From the NCBI GenBank assembly GCA_030649945.1, contig JAUSFE010000023.1, forward strand, positions 1 to 54,753: 54,753 nt of DNA, given 5' to 3'. Position 1 is the stretch's first letter. Each line of letters opens with the position of its first letter. The notes under the pieces are model-generated. The model did not search any database. It had not been told where the DNA came from and saw nothing but the letters and a program-made list of their open reading frames with translations. Below are positions 22,854 through 31,559 of this stretch, piece after piece. The DNA is from Dehalococcoidia bacterium (GTDB taxonomy: Bacteria > Chloroflexota > Dehalococcoidia > SM23-28-2 > RBG-16-64-32). The position numbers and the translations under genes are program-made.

Positions 22854-23469
22854 CCGAGCGCAGGTCCTGGGCGAACTGTTCGTAGCCGGTGAAGTGGAAG
22901 CCGTGCATGCCGACGTCGCGGGCGGCGAGGGCGTACTTGTGCACATCGTCGGTAAAGGCGCAGCGCTGGGGCGCGATGCCGGCCAGGCGCGCGGCGTGAA
23001 GATAGATCTCCGGATCCGGCTTGGCGATGCCGAGGTCGCCGGAGCCGACGCGCACGTCGAAGAGCGGGACCAGGTGCGGCAGCTCCGCGCGCAGGCGCTC
23101 CTCCATGCCGGGGATGGTGTTGGAGATGATGCCGGTGCGGTAGCCGCCGGCGCGCAGGTGCTTCACAAGGGAGATCATGTCCTCGTTCAGCGGCCGCTCC
23201 GCCTCCTGCCAGGCGCGCATCACGGCCTGCGCTTTGTCGCCGCAGTGCTGCTGGACGGCCTCCTGCACGGAGGCGAGCCATTCGTCGTAGGTGCACTTGC
23301 CCACCTGGAAGTCCAGGTAGCGGCTATCGCGGTAGAGGGCGCGCATGAGGGTGCGCTCCTCCAGGCCCAGGCGCGACTCGATGGCCTTGTGGTCGATACC
23401 GTCCATGTGCTGTTGTAGAACGCCGCCGAAGTCGAAGAAGACGGCTTGTATCCACGATGCCCTTCGCAT
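22837..23469 (-). CDS. HAD-superfamily hydrolase (HAD2)
   Basis: From ATG 23469 (MRRASWIQAVFFDFGGV) the product is 210 aa with motif I DFGGVL, motif II TGIISNTIPG, motif III Lys in GIAKPDPEIYLHAA and motif IV AFTDDVHKYA. It is a paralogue-like neighbour of HAD1; the substrate is unknown. The longer frame to 23538 would overlap the upstream gene. The last five codons and stop (VGVRC-TAG) are written by a YAGGTGT heptamer array, so the original C-terminus has been replaced or extended. Confidence 0.85.
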   Translation of the reverse strand: MRRASWIQAVFFDFGGVLQQHMDGIDHKAIESRLGLEERTLMRALYRDSRYLDFQVGKCTYDEWLASVQEAVQQHCGDKAQAVMRAWQEAERPLNEDMISLVKHLRAGGYRTGIISNTIPGMEERLRAELPHLVPLFDVRVGSGDLGIAKPDPEIYLHAARLAGIAPQRCAFTDDVHKYALAARDVGMHGFHFTGYEQFAQDLRSVGVRC

Positions 23470-23486
23470 GTCGGGGGCGGTGCCGC

Positions 23487-24413
23487 CTACTGTACTGCTG
23501 CCTCTGTTGCTTGCCGTAACGGCGTTCCCACGGACCACAGGTATTCAAAATGCGAGTTCATCACTTCGTAAGTTCTGGAATCGAAGCTGAACTGAATTAA
23601 CGGTACGCGAGCTCCGATGCACTCGCCGGGCTTCAAGTCGCTTGACCTCCCACAATGATACTGCTCTAAGAACAAGTAAGTCTCCGTACAGACCATGAAA
23701 TTGATCGGGCGCCCGCCGTAGTGCCTGGGTTCGATTGGGAGGTCATCCTTCCTGAGCGTTTCGATGGTCCTGATGGAGTCGTTAATCTCGTCTCTTGTGA
23801 GGAACTGTCTTTCGATTTCCCCACGCTCTTTCGCAGCCGGGGACTCTGGGTCCAGGATCAGAATGCGAAGCTTCGCACCTTTCCCTTCGAGTAGGACACA
23901 TATGTCGGGATAGTAGTCAGCCTTTCGCTGATGAAAGAAGTCTGGCAGACCTACGCCAATTATCTTCACTTCGCCTTTGGCTCTCCGCAACTCTCGCGCC
24001 ACAGCTGAAATAGCATCAGGCTCCCGTCGATTAGGAAAGATGTTAACGATCCCGCTTCCAATGGCCCCATCCACGATTCTGCTAATGCTCATGCTAAGTT
24101 CTTGCGTCTCCGATTTTGTCTGGACGACGATTGCCGATATGGCTTCTTTCAACTGAGCTTGCAGTTGCTCGGCCAACTCGCCTAAGCTTGCCCATTCAAA
24201 TGCGCCCGTTATTGCCGCTGTTATGAGCAGGACGATGGCGACTTCCTGGAGTCTATCTGATGTGTTATCGGAAGTTCCCGTAACGAGCAGCACGGCCCAG
24301 GCGCACCAAATTAGTAGGTCCGCGACGAGGAGTAATATGGTGGTCCTCAGTACCCAGCCTCGAATGACCGTCTTCGGCGTGTTCGAGGTTGACGACCCAT
24401 TCGCGTTCCTCAT
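23487..24413 (-). CDS. Two-TM membrane protein with PLD-like C-terminal domain
   Basis: The 308-aa protein has two N-terminal membrane spans (ILLLVADLLIWCAWAVLLV and VAIVLLITAAITGAFEWA), a coiled region (about residues 80-110) and a cytosolic domain with KIIGVGLPDFFH, KLRILILDPESPAAKERGE, INFMVCTETYLFLEQY and FEYLW. This pattern resembles PLD-like superfamily domains without the HKD catalytic motif, so it may bind, not cut. It overlaps the MBL gene by four bases (ATGA) and is clearly lower in GC than its neighbours, pointing to transfer as a two-gene cassette. A sensor or effector role is inference. Confidence 0.6.
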   Translation of the reverse strand: MRNANGSSTSNTPKTVIRGWVLRTTILLLVADLLIWCAWAVLLVTGTSDNTSDRLQEVAIVLLITAAITGAFEWASLGELAEQLQAQLKEAISAIVVQTKSETQELSMSISRIVDGAIGSGIVNIFPNRREPDAISAVARELRRAKGEVKIIGVGLPDFFHQRKADYYPDICVLLEGKGAKLRILILDPESPAAKERGEIERQFLTRDEINDSIRTIETLRKDDLPIEPRHYGGRPINFMVCTETYLFLEQYHCGRSSDLKPGECIGARVPLIQFSFDSRTYEVMNSHFEYLWSVGTPLRQATEAAVQ

Positions 24414-25501
24414 AGCGCCTCCATCAATGTGATCCTTTCGCCGATCCTTGGCACAGCTACCGTTGTCGTCGCGGCACCGAGTTCCCGGAGAGTTCTATCT
24501 AGCTGATCCGCTGCATAATCGAATTCGGTAGTGTAACCGCTATTCTCAAGGAATTGACTCAGCTTGGCAGAGCGAATGTCGTAGGTTTCAGCACCAAAGT
24601 GCGTAAGGAAGATGCGATCGGGCATGCATTCACGGGATGCGAGGTATTCGAGTGCCGCCCTAGCTCCATGTAAGCACGTCGCAGTATCGAAGATGGGATC
24701 GTGCCCTGGGACCAAAGGACCCTCCGAGGTGGTTCCGAGGTACAGTACGAGCGTGTTCACGCCTTCCATCGGCGCAATAGCATCGACGTGAACTACCTTC
24801 CTCTTTGTCTTTTCCTGGCCGACCAGTGGCCCGTCGCACAATACCCCAAGGGAGTGCACCGCCCCGTCTGCGAGCCTAATGTCGATTCTGTACGAATTCG
24901 TTGTTGATGAACGCTCTGGATGCTCGACATGGTGCGACGGCACCGAAGTGACCCGCGCGCCGAACAAGCTGACGCTGTCACCATGATTTAACATGCGCTT
25001 TCGAATCGCGCCCCTGAAAAATGACCCCCATAACAGGGGAGGGTAACCGGCTCCACCTCTAAAGACAGTGCCATTGGCTATAAGCTCGATTGGGCCGCGT
25101 TCGCCACGTAGTACTTCCGGGCGAAACATTAGAAGAATCCTCCGCAGGTCGTCCACGTGGTCGAGGTGGTTGTGCGAGATTAGGATAGCCCGCAGGTTTC
25201 TCAGGGAAATTCCGAGCCTGTTATAGGACTCAAAGCATCCTGCGCCCGCATCAAGTAAGAAATCTACGCCACCCTCTTCAGTCTGCTTGTTCTTGATCTC
25301 TAGGAGAATGGAGGTGTTCGGCACGTAACGCGCATGGTCGGAAAACACAAAATGCGCTCCGTGGCTGTGCCCTCCAAATATGATGCTCACACCGCGGTAG
25401 TCTTTGGGCTCAGGCGAATAGTCTTCAAGAGCTCGCAGGTTATCGGCCAGCGCCTCTTCGTGCCACTGAAAGTCTCGTATTCCGGTCACTCGGTTCCTCA
25501 T
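24410..25501 (-). CDS. MBL-fold metallo-hydrolase, partner of the two-TM protein
   Basis: From ATG 25501 the protein is 363 aa (a GTG at 25570 would add 23 residues of uncertain value). All metal-ligand motifs of the metallo-beta-lactamase fold are visible: HNHLDH in ILISHNHLDHVDD, a His in SVPSHHVEHPE, an Asp in GVLCDGPL and a terminal His in IFLTHFGAETYD. An earlier IIFGGHSHGAHFVF precedes the core. The active site looks intact; phosphodiester or lactone hydrolysis is possible. Coupling to a membrane PLD-like partner and lower GC suggest a mobile signalling or defence module; the substrate is unknown. Confidence 0.8.
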   Translation of the reverse strand: MRNRVTGIRDFQWHEEALADNLRALEDYSPEPKDYRGVSIIFGGHSHGAHFVFSDHARYVPNTSILLEIKNKQTEEGGVDFLLDAGAGCFESYNRLGISLRNLRAILISHNHLDHVDDLRRILLMFRPEVLRGERGPIELIANGTVFRGGAGYPPLLWGSFFRGAIRKRMLNHGDSVSLFGARVTSVPSHHVEHPERSSTTNSYRIDIRLADGAVHSLGVLCDGPLVGQEKTKRKVVHVDAIAPMEGVNTLVLYLGTTSEGPLVPGHDPIFDTATCLHGARAALEYLASRECMPDRIFLTHFGAETYDIRSAKLSQFLENSGYTTEFDYAADQLDRTLRELGAATTTVAVPRIGERITLMEAL

Positions 25502-25617
25502 ACGCGATGGACTCGTCGCTCGGTTCACCGATAAAGAACGCAAGCCGGCGCAAATTGTTACCGGCTGCACCCACAGATTTTGCCCGTTGCTGGCTTGTTC
25601 CTCGGCGCTGAGGGGCC

Positions 25618-27348
25618 TCAGAACCCCACGTACTTGTTGGCGATGGGCAGGCGCCAGTCGCGGCCGAAGGCGCGGGGGGTGATCTTGACGCCGGGCGGCG
25701 CCTGCCGGCGCTTGTACTCGTTGCGGCGCACCATCTGCACCACGCGCTTCACGGTCGCCTCGTCGAAGCCCATGACGATGATGTCCTGGGGGCTGCGGTC
25801 GTGCTCCACGTACTCCAGCAGGATCGCGTCCAGGATGTCGTACGGCGGCAGCGTGTCCTGGTCCAGCTGGCCGGGCTTCAGCTCCGCGGAAGGGGGCTTC
25901 GTCAGCACGCTCGGCGGGATCGCCGGCCGCTCGCCCAGCGTGTTCCGGTAGTGCGACAGCTTGTAGACCAGCGTCTTGGGCACATCCCTGATGACGCCGA
26001 AGCCGCCCACGAGGTCGCCGGCCAGCGTGGCGTAGCCGGTGGCGAACTCGCTTTTGTTGCCGGTGGTCAGCACGATCCAGCCGAACTTGTTGGAGAGCGC
26101 CATGATGATGTTTCCCCGGATGCGCGACTGGACGTTCTCCTCCGCCGTGCCCGGCTCCGTGCCCGCGAACGGCTCCGAGAGCATGTCCAGGTACACGGCG
26201 TGCGCCGGCTCGATGGGGATGATCAGGAAACGGACGCCCAGGTTCTCGGCCAGCTCCTTGGCATCGCTGATGCTGCCCTCGGAAGAGTAGCGCGAGGGCA
26301 TGCTGACGCCGGTGACGTTGCCGGCGCCGATGGCGTCCACGGCGATCGCCGCCACCAGGCTGGAGTCGATGCCGCCGGAGAGCGCGATGACCGCCTTCGC
26401 GAACCCGGTTTTCTGCAGGTAGTCGCGCGTGCCGGTGACGAGCGCGGCGTAGACCTCGGCCTCGCCCTCAGGCTCGGGCGCGAGGCGGCGCTCGATGGCC
26501 GGCCTGGCGGAGACGAACGGTTGCTCGCTCAGGGTGACGTTACCCTCGCCGGCGGCGTAGGTGGCGCGCTCCTGGCGGTGGCGCGGGTCGCGCAGGTGCG
26601 CCCGCAGCACCTCCTCGACGTCGAGGTCACAGACCAGCAGCTCCTCCTCAAACATCGCCGCCCGCGCGACCAGCTCGCCGGAGGCGTCCAGCACCATGGA
26701 GCCGCCGTCGAACACCAGCTCGTCCTGGCCGCCCACCTGGTTGGTGTAGCAGACGCAGACGCCGTAGTCGCGCGCCCGGCCGGCGAGCATCTGCTCGCGG
26801 AAGCGGCGCTTGCCCATGTGGTAGGGCGAGCCGTTGATGTTGACGATGACCTGGGCGCCGCTGTAGGCCTGGCGGCGCGTGGGGTCGCCCGCGTACCAGA
26901 TGTCCTCGCAGATGTTGACGCCCACGCCCACGCCGGCCACGGTGTAGACGGGCGCCTCGTCGCCCGGGCGGAAGTAGCGGAACTCGTCGAAGACACCGTA
27001 GTTGGGCAGATAGTGCTTGTGATAGACGGAGGCGAGCCGGCCGTCGTGGATGACTGCGGCGGCGTTGTAGATATCGCTCTCGTGCAGGTCCACGAAGCCG
27101 ACGACGGCGGTGATGCCGGTGCACTCCGGGACCAGCGATTCGAGGGCAGCGAGGTTATCGCGGATGAAGGCGGGGCGCAGGAGCAGGTCCTCCGGCGGGT
27201 AGCCGGTGACGGTGAGCTCCGGGAAGGAGACGATATCGACGCCCAGGTCGCGGGCGCGGCGCACGTAGTCGGCGACCTTGGCGGCGTTGCCCTGGAGGTC
27301 GCCGACGGTGGTGTTGATCTGGGCCAGCCCGAACCTTAGTCTGCGCAT
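25618..27348 (-). CDS. nadE: Glutamine-dependent NAD+ synthetase
   Basis: The 576-aa enzyme combines an N-terminal nitrilase-type glutaminase (Glu in VSFPELTVTGYPPEDLL, Lys in YHKHYLPNYGVFDE, Cys in NICEDIWYAG) with a C-terminal synthetase carrying the ATP-binding PP-loop ALSGGIDSSLVAAIA and TTGNKSEFATGYATL. It converts deamido-NAD+ to NAD+ in the cytoplasm. Length and motifs are complete. It is monocistronic with its own promoter; a candidate operator overlaps the start of transcription. Confidence 0.97.
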   Translation of the reverse strand: MRRLRFGLAQINTTVGDLQGNAAKVADYVRRARDLGVDIVSFPELTVTGYPPEDLLLRPAFIRDNLAALESLVPECTGITAVVGFVDLHESDIYNAAAVIHDGRLASVYHKHYLPNYGVFDEFRYFRPGDEAPVYTVAGVGVGVNICEDIWYAGDPTRRQAYSGAQVIVNINGSPYHMGKRRFREQMLAGRARDYGVCVCYTNQVGGQDELVFDGGSMVLDASGELVARAAMFEEELLVCDLDVEEVLRAHLRDPRHRQERATYAAGEGNVTLSEQPFVSARPAIERRLAPEPEGEAEVYAALVTGTRDYLQKTGFAKAVIALSGGIDSSLVAAIAVDAIGAGNVTGVSMPSRYSSEGSISDAKELAENLGVRFLIIPIEPAHAVYLDMLSEPFAGTEPGTAEENVQSRIRGNIIMALSNKFGWIVLTTGNKSEFATGYATLAGDLVGGFGVIRDVPKTLVYKLSHYRNTLGERPAIPPSVLTKPPSAELKPGQLDQDTLPPYDILDAILLEYVEHDRSPQDIIVMGFDEATVKRVVQMVRRNEYKRRQAPPGVKITPRAFGRDWRLPIANKYVGF

Positions 27349-27362
27349 AGATTATCGTTTAG

Positions 27363-27411
27363 TTAGTGTGATTCGTACACTTACCCTAACACCAGGCGGG
27401 GCGGTGGTCAA
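27363..27411 (-). promoter_or_regulatory. nadE promoter with AGTGT-N7-ACACT palindrome
   Basis: TTGACC (27406-27411) and TAGGGT (27383-27388) on the minus strand are 17 bp apart. A palindrome AGTGT...ACACT (27365-27381) covers the expected start, a plausible site for an NAD-responsive repressor (NrtR/NiaR type); the regulator is inference. Confidence 0.5.
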
Positions 27412-27485
27412 TCTGGTGGCATTATAGCGGGACGGCGCGGGAGGTGGGCGAACGGCGTTCGCCCCTACGCACGGCACACCGTATT

Positions 27486-28457
27486 ATGGCTCTTGCGATG
27501 CGCTCTACCGAAGTCGCCGCCCCTCCCCACGCCACCTTTGCCGCCGAGGTTCGCGACCTATCGTTTTCCTACGAAGACCGTGTCGCGCTGGACGGCCTCA
27601 GCCTCAGCGTGCCGCAGGGGTCTGTGTTCGGGCTGCTGGGGCCCAACGGCTCCGGCAAGTCCACCCTGCTCTCGCTGCTGGCCGGGCTGCGCGCGCCGGC
27701 CGGTGGCGAGCTGCGGGTGCTGGGGGAGACGCCGTCACCGGCGCTGCGGGCGCGCATCGGCTTCCTCTTCCAGGAGACATCCCTGGACCCGCTGATGACC
27801 GTGCGCGAGGTTCTGTGGCTGCACGGCCGCCTCTTCGGCCTGCCCGCGCCCGTGCTGCGCCGCCGCATCGAGGAGACGCTGGCGACCGTGGGCCTGGCGG
27901 ACCGCGCCCGCAGCTCAGTACACACGCTGTCCGGCGGCATGAAGCGACGCCTGGAGCTGGCGCGGGCGCTGCTGCCGTGGCCGGAGCTGCTGCTCCTGGA
28001 CGAACCGACCACGGGCCTGGACCCGGACTCCGAGCAGGCGCTCTGGTCCGAGCTGGAGCGCATCAACCGCGAGGGGGCGACGGTGGTGCTGGCGACGAAC
28101 AAGGTCGCCGAGGCGGAGCGGCACTGCGGCACCGTCGCCTTTATCCACGAGGGACGCGTCGTGGCGCAGGGCCCGCCGGCGGAGCTGAAGGCGGGGCTCA
28201 AGCGCGACGCCGTCTGGCTGGAGGGCTTGTTCACGCAGGACCTCGTCGATGCGGTAGGCGCCTGGCCGGACGTCGGCCGCCTGACCTGGGCGCCGCCCAT
28301 CCTGCACGCCACGGTGGATTCGGCGTCGACTTTCGTGCCGCGGCTCTTCCAGGCCGCCGGCGACGCCGTTATCTCCGTGCGCTTGCGGGAGGCGACGCTG
28401 GAAGACGCCTACTTCGATATCGTCGGCACGCCGATCGCGAACGGAGGAGAGGCGTGA
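27486..28457 (+). CDS. ABC transporter ATP-binding protein
   Basis: From ATG 27486 the product is 323 aa. Walker A ([14 protein letters not shown]), signature (LSGGMKRRLELARAL) and Walker B (LLLLDEPTTGLDPD) are intact. A C-terminal extension of about 90 residues resembles DrrA/NatA-type exporters. It energises the permease encoded directly downstream, with which it overlaps by GTGA. The substrate (drug, lipid or other) cannot be told. A GGCGAACG palindrome precedes the start; the frame from 27444 reads through it and is less likely. Confidence 0.93.
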   Translation: MALAMRSTEVAAPPHATFAAEVRDLSFSYEDRVALDGLSLSVPQGSVFGLLGPNGSGKSTLLSLLAGLRAPAGGELRVLGETPSPALRARIGFLFQETSLDPLMTVREVLWLHGRLFGLPAPVLRRRIEETLATVGLADRARSSVHTLSGGMKRRLELARALLPWPELLLLDEPTTGLDPDSEQALWSELERINREGATVVLATNKVAEAERHCGTVAFIHEGRVVAQGPPAELKAGLKRDAVWLEGLFTQDLVDAVGAWPDVGRLTWAPPILHATVDSASTFVPRLFQAAGDAVISVRLREATLEDAYFDIVGTPIANGGEA

Positions 28458-29275
28458 TCGCGGCGGAGCGGGCGGCGGGCGGCCCGGTCATCCGCGCCGC
28501 CATGGCCTGCCAGGCGATCCTGGGACGGGACCTGAGGGCCGTGCTGCGCTCGCGCTCGCAGCTTTACTCGTCGCTGCTCTTCCCGCTGATGCTGCTCGCC
28601 ATCCTGGGCGCCGGCGTCTCCGAGGGGCTGGACCCTTCGTCCTCGCGCATCCGCGACGGCGATTACACCAGCTACTTGGTGCCGGGACTGGTGGTGATGG
28701 CAGCGCTCTTCTCCTCCACCTTCTCCAGCGCCTCGTACTACCATGACCGCGACTCCGGCTTGCTGCGGGTGATGATGGCGTCTCCGCACTCGCCTCGGGT
28801 AATCCTGCTGGGCAAGGCTCTAGCGGGGGTGCTCATCGGCGCGGCGCAGGGGTTGGGGCTGCTGGCCGTGGCGGCGCTGATCCCGGGCATCAACCTGGAG
28901 TGGCAGTTCGGCGCGGCGCCGGGCTTCCTGCTGGCCGCCGGCGGCGGGCTGCTGCTGGCGGTGTTCCTGAACGGCTTCGCGCAGCTGATGGCGGCCCGCA
29001 TCCGCACGATGCAGGGGTTCCACCTGGTGATGAACCTGGTGCTCTTTCCGCTGCTCTTCTTTTCCGGAGCCTTCTTCCCCCTGGACGACCTGCCCTTGTG
29101 GCTGAAGGTGGCCGCTGCGGTCAACCCCCTGTCTTACGCCGTGGACCTGGTGCACATCGCCGCTTACACGGACACCAATGGCCACTTCGGGCTGGCGGTA
29201 GACCTGGCCGTCCTCGGCGTCCTCGCCCCCGCCGTCTTCCTGCTGGGCATCGGGAGCAAGAAGGGCGCGGAGTAG
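28454..29275 (+). CDS. ABC-2 type transporter permease
   Basis: GTG 28454 overlaps the ATPase stop and follows GGAGGAGA, giving 273 aa. Six membrane spans are visible, with the ABC-2 family features GDYTSYLVPGLVVMAALFSS, SASYYHDRDSGLLRVMMASP and FPLLFFSGAFFPLDDLPLWL and YAVDLVH near the end. Together with the ATPase it forms a DrrAB-like exporter. The stop TAG is followed at once by an array of GGTCAGN heptamers that later inverts, which could act as a terminator. Confidence 0.92.
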   Translation: MIAAERAAGGPVIRAAMACQAILGRDLRAVLRSRSQLYSSLLFPLMLLAILGAGVSEGLDPSSSRIRDGDYTSYLVPGLVVMAALFSSTFSSASYYHDRDSGLLRVMMASPHSPRVILLGKALAGVLIGAAQGLGLLAVAALIPGINLEWQFGAAPGFLLAAGGGLLLAVFLNGFAQLMAARIRTMQGFHLVMNLVLFPLLFFSGAFFPLDDLPLWLKVAAAVNPLSYAVDLVHIAAYTDTNGHFGLAVDLAVLGVLAPAVFLLGIGSKKGAE

Positions 29276-29395
29276 GGTCAGAGGGTCAGCGGTCAGGGGG
29301 TCAGCGGTCAGCGGTCAGCGATCGGCGGTCAGCGGTCGGAACGCCCGGCGCTCTGACACCCTGACCCTTGACCCTCTGACCCTTAGCCCCTCCAT
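29273..29395. repeat. Inverted pair of GGTCAGN heptamer arrays
   Basis: From the permease stop, heptamers such as CGGTCAG repeat to about 29340; after a GC-rich centre, reverse-complement units (CCTGACC, CTTGACC, CTCTGAC) follow to about 29390. The whole can fold into one long hairpin. Confidence 0.85.
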
Positions 29396-29417
29396 CCTCC
29401 TTGACCTTCCCGTTCAG

Positions 29418-29437
29418 TTTGTGATACCCATTACAAA
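29418..29437. promoter_or_regulatory. CRP/FNR-like palindrome upstream of the cupredoxin fusion
   Basis: The 20-bp sequence is TTTGTGA-TACCCA-TTACAAA, one mismatch from a perfect CRP/FNR-family operator. It lies about 105 bp before ATG 29543 and resembles the site before ctaA (37592-37609). Confidence 0.6.
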
Positions 29438-29542
29438 AGTTGCCAGACGTTCTCTCTAGCCATCCGGCCGCGACCGTTTGACAGGGCCAGCGGCGGCCGC
29501 ACGGGCCGGTGCGAAGCCCCCAGTTCTTGATAGGAAGCGCTT

Positions 29543-30571
29543 ATGGAATACATACAGACCGTGCTCTTTCAGGTGCCGGCCTCCAGGCTGGAGCAGGCCT
29601 CCGAGACCGGCGGGCTGCTGGCGGAGCTGGACGGCCACCGCGCCTACCTGAAGCAGCAGCCCGGCTTCCGCGACCTGCGGCTGACGCGATCCATCAACAA
29701 CGAGGGCAACGTGCTGATCGTCGTCGAGACGCGCTGGGCGGACGACGAGAGCCTGGTGCGCTACGAGACCGCCGAGCCGAACGTGGCCGGCATCATCCGC
29801 AAGCACGAGGACCTGCTGGTGCGCGACAGCCTGCAGGTGCTGGACATGGAGGCCCTGCGCACGGAAGCGTCATTCGCCAGACTGGAATCGGCAGAGGCCG
29901 CCCGCTCGCGCCTGGTTCTGCCGCTAATCGTGCCGCTGGGGGTGCTGGCGTTCGCGCTTCTGGCCATCTACGGCCTCTCGCGCATTTACCTGGAGCTGGA
30001 CAAGGGATCGGCGGTGGGACTGGCCACGGGCGTCGCCATCGGCATCCTGCTCATCGCCGTTTACGTGGCCAACAACCCGCGCATGCCGGCGTGGCAGGTC
30101 GGCGGCATCTTCGTCGTCGTCATCGCGGCGCTTGCCGGCGGCACAATCTGGGCGCTCGTGCAAGAGGACGAAGGCGAGGCGACGGGCGAGCCCACCGCCA
30201 GCGCCTCGCCGGGGGCGTCACCCGCGGGCTCGCCGGCGGCGGGCGGCGGGGAGCTGGCGCTGACCCTGGGCGACAACTTCTTCGAGCTTGCCGGCCAGAA
30301 GAGCCCGACGTTGAGCGTGGCGGCGGGGAAAGAGGCCACGGTCAGCCTGACCAACACGGGCATAGCGCCCCATAACATGCACGTGGCGGACGCCGGCGGC
30401 CAGTACCCGGAAGCCTTCTGCAACCCGGGAGGCGCCACCCCCTGTTCTGACCCGAACCTGATCAAGGCCGGCGGCACGGCGACGATCAAAATCAACCTGG
30501 GAGCGGGCACCTACGACTTCCGCTGCGACTTCCACCCGCTGGAGATGACGGGCACGCTGGAAGTGCAGTGA
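29543..30571 (+). CDS. ABM-like domain/three-TM/cupredoxin fusion protein
   Basis: The 342-aa protein joins three parts. Residues 1-110 resemble an antibiotic-biosynthesis-monooxygenase (ABM) dimeric barrel domain (YLKQQPGFRDLRLTRSINNEGN). Three hydrophobic spans follow (about 127-145, 155-173 and 180-197), then a Ser/Ala/Pro linker and a C-terminal cupredoxin domain with type 1 copper ligands: His in APHNMHV and the cluster C-x2-H-x3-M in RCDFHPLEM. The cupredoxin is probably outside the membrane and could carry electrons to the adjacent oxidase; the ABM-like part would be inside. AGGAAG precedes the ATG. I know of no described protein with this order. Confidence 0.8.
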   Translation: MEYIQTVLFQVPASRLEQASETGGLLAELDGHRAYLKQQPGFRDLRLTRSINNEGNVLIVVETRWADDESLVRYETAEPNVAGIIRKHEDLLVRDSLQVLDMEALRTEASFARLESAEAARSRLVLPLIVPLGVLAFALLAIYGLSRIYLELDKGSAVGLATGVAIGILLIAVYVANNPRMPAWQVGGIFVVVIAALAGGTIWALVQEDEGEATGEPTASASPGASPAGSPAAGGGELALTLGDNFFELAGQKSPTLSVAAGKEATVSLTNTGIAPHNMHVADAGGQYPEAFCNPGGATPCSDPNLIKAGGTATIKINLGAGTYDFRCDFHPLEMTGTLEVQ

Positions 30572-30627
30572 TTAGTGGATAGTGGGTAGTGGGTAGTGGG
30601 TAGTGGATAGTGGGTAGTGGATAGTGG
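30572..30627 (+). repeat. TAGTGGG heptamer array after the cupredoxin-fusion stop
   Basis: About eight heptamers (TAGTGGA/TAGTGGG) begin one base after TGA 30569-30571. Confidence 0.9.
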
Positions 30628-30648
30628 CCCCGCCCCAACCCCCACAGG

Positions 30649-31518
30649 CTAGCGCCCGCTGAGGCCCAGCTCGCGCCGCTCCTCTTCAACCTCTGGCCAC
30701 TTCGGGTCGCGTGATTCCGCCTGCTCGTGCGCGTACCACCTGAAGAAGGCGACGACGATGAAGCCCCAGATGATCAGGCTGCCCAGCAGCTTCATCACCA
30801 GCGCTCCTATTTGCTGGTCCTCCACCGGGGTCAGGCCCCAGACGCGGGGTGCCCGCTCGTAGAAGTCGTAGACGGTGCTGGTGGAGAACGTGATGAAGGA
30901 GGCGACCACGGCCGGCAGCAGCGACTGCACGAAGAGATACGCCATCTGGTAGGGGTAGCTGAGGCGCGGCAGCTCTGGCACGTTGCTGAGCACCGGCCAC
31001 CACATCATCACGGCGGAGACCACCAGCCCGGCGTGCACCAGGAAGTGGAACCAGTGCTCCCGCAGCGCGAGGTCCACGACGCCGGGCAGGTGCGTGATGA
31101 CGAGCAGGAAGTTGAAGACGCCGAACCCCACCAGGGGGTGGAAGGCGACTCGCGCCACGGCGAGGGCGGCGGGCCGGCGGAAGAGCGCCTGCCAGAGCCA
31201 CGCCGGCGTGCCCAGCAGCAGCAGCGGCGGCGCCACGAGCGTGAGCAGCAGGTGCTGAAACATGTGCACGCTCAACAGATAGTGCTCGCTGAGGTCGTGA
31301 ATCGGGGAGCCGGCCGCGGCGTAGAGGACGAGCACGCCCAGGCCGAAGGAGACCACCTGGCTGCGCGGCACGCGCCCGGCGTCGGAGATGCGCTCCCGCA
31401 GGACGTAGACGGCGTAGAGGTAGCCGGACAGGAGGGCGCCCAGCACCAGGAGGACGTCCGGGTGGACGTGCCAGTCGAGCCACCAGACACCAGCGATGTG
31501 CAGCAGCGGCGCTACCAC
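30649..31518 (-). CDS. ctaG: Cytochrome c oxidase assembly protein CtaG (caa3 type)
   Basis: GTG 31518 follows GGAAGGAGAA and gives 289 aa with about seven membrane spans. Features of the CtaG_Bacillus-type family are WHVHPDVLLVLGALLSGYLY, LLSVHMFQHLLLTLVAPPLL, HLPGVVDLALREHWFHFLVH and several His likely to bind copper. It supports assembly of the oxidase encoded by the neighbouring genes, being the last of the minus-strand cta block. The earlier start at 31545 reads from a REP palindrome. Confidence 0.92.
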   Translation of the reverse strand: MVAPLLHIAGVWWLDWHVHPDVLLVLGALLSGYLYAVYVLRERISDAGRVPRSQVVSFGLGVLVLYAAAGSPIHDLSEHYLLSVHMFQHLLLTLVAPPLLLLGTPAWLWQALFRRPAALAVARVAFHPLVGFGVFNFLLVITHLPGVVDLALREHWFHFLVHAGLVVSAVMMWWPVLSNVPELPRLSYPYQMAYLFVQSLLPAVVASFITFSTSTVYDFYERAPRVWGLTPVEDQQIGALVMKLLGSLIIWGFIVVAFFRWYAHEQAESRDPKWPEVEEERRELGLSGR

Positions 31519-31559
31519 TGTTCTCCTTCCCGCCGGGCGCAGCAAGCGGCGCCCCTACT

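Noticed and set aside
25801..27339. Long plus-strand open frame opposite nadE
   Set aside because: Antisense shadow rich in Val, Ala, Gly and Asp; nadE motifs are complete on the minus strand.
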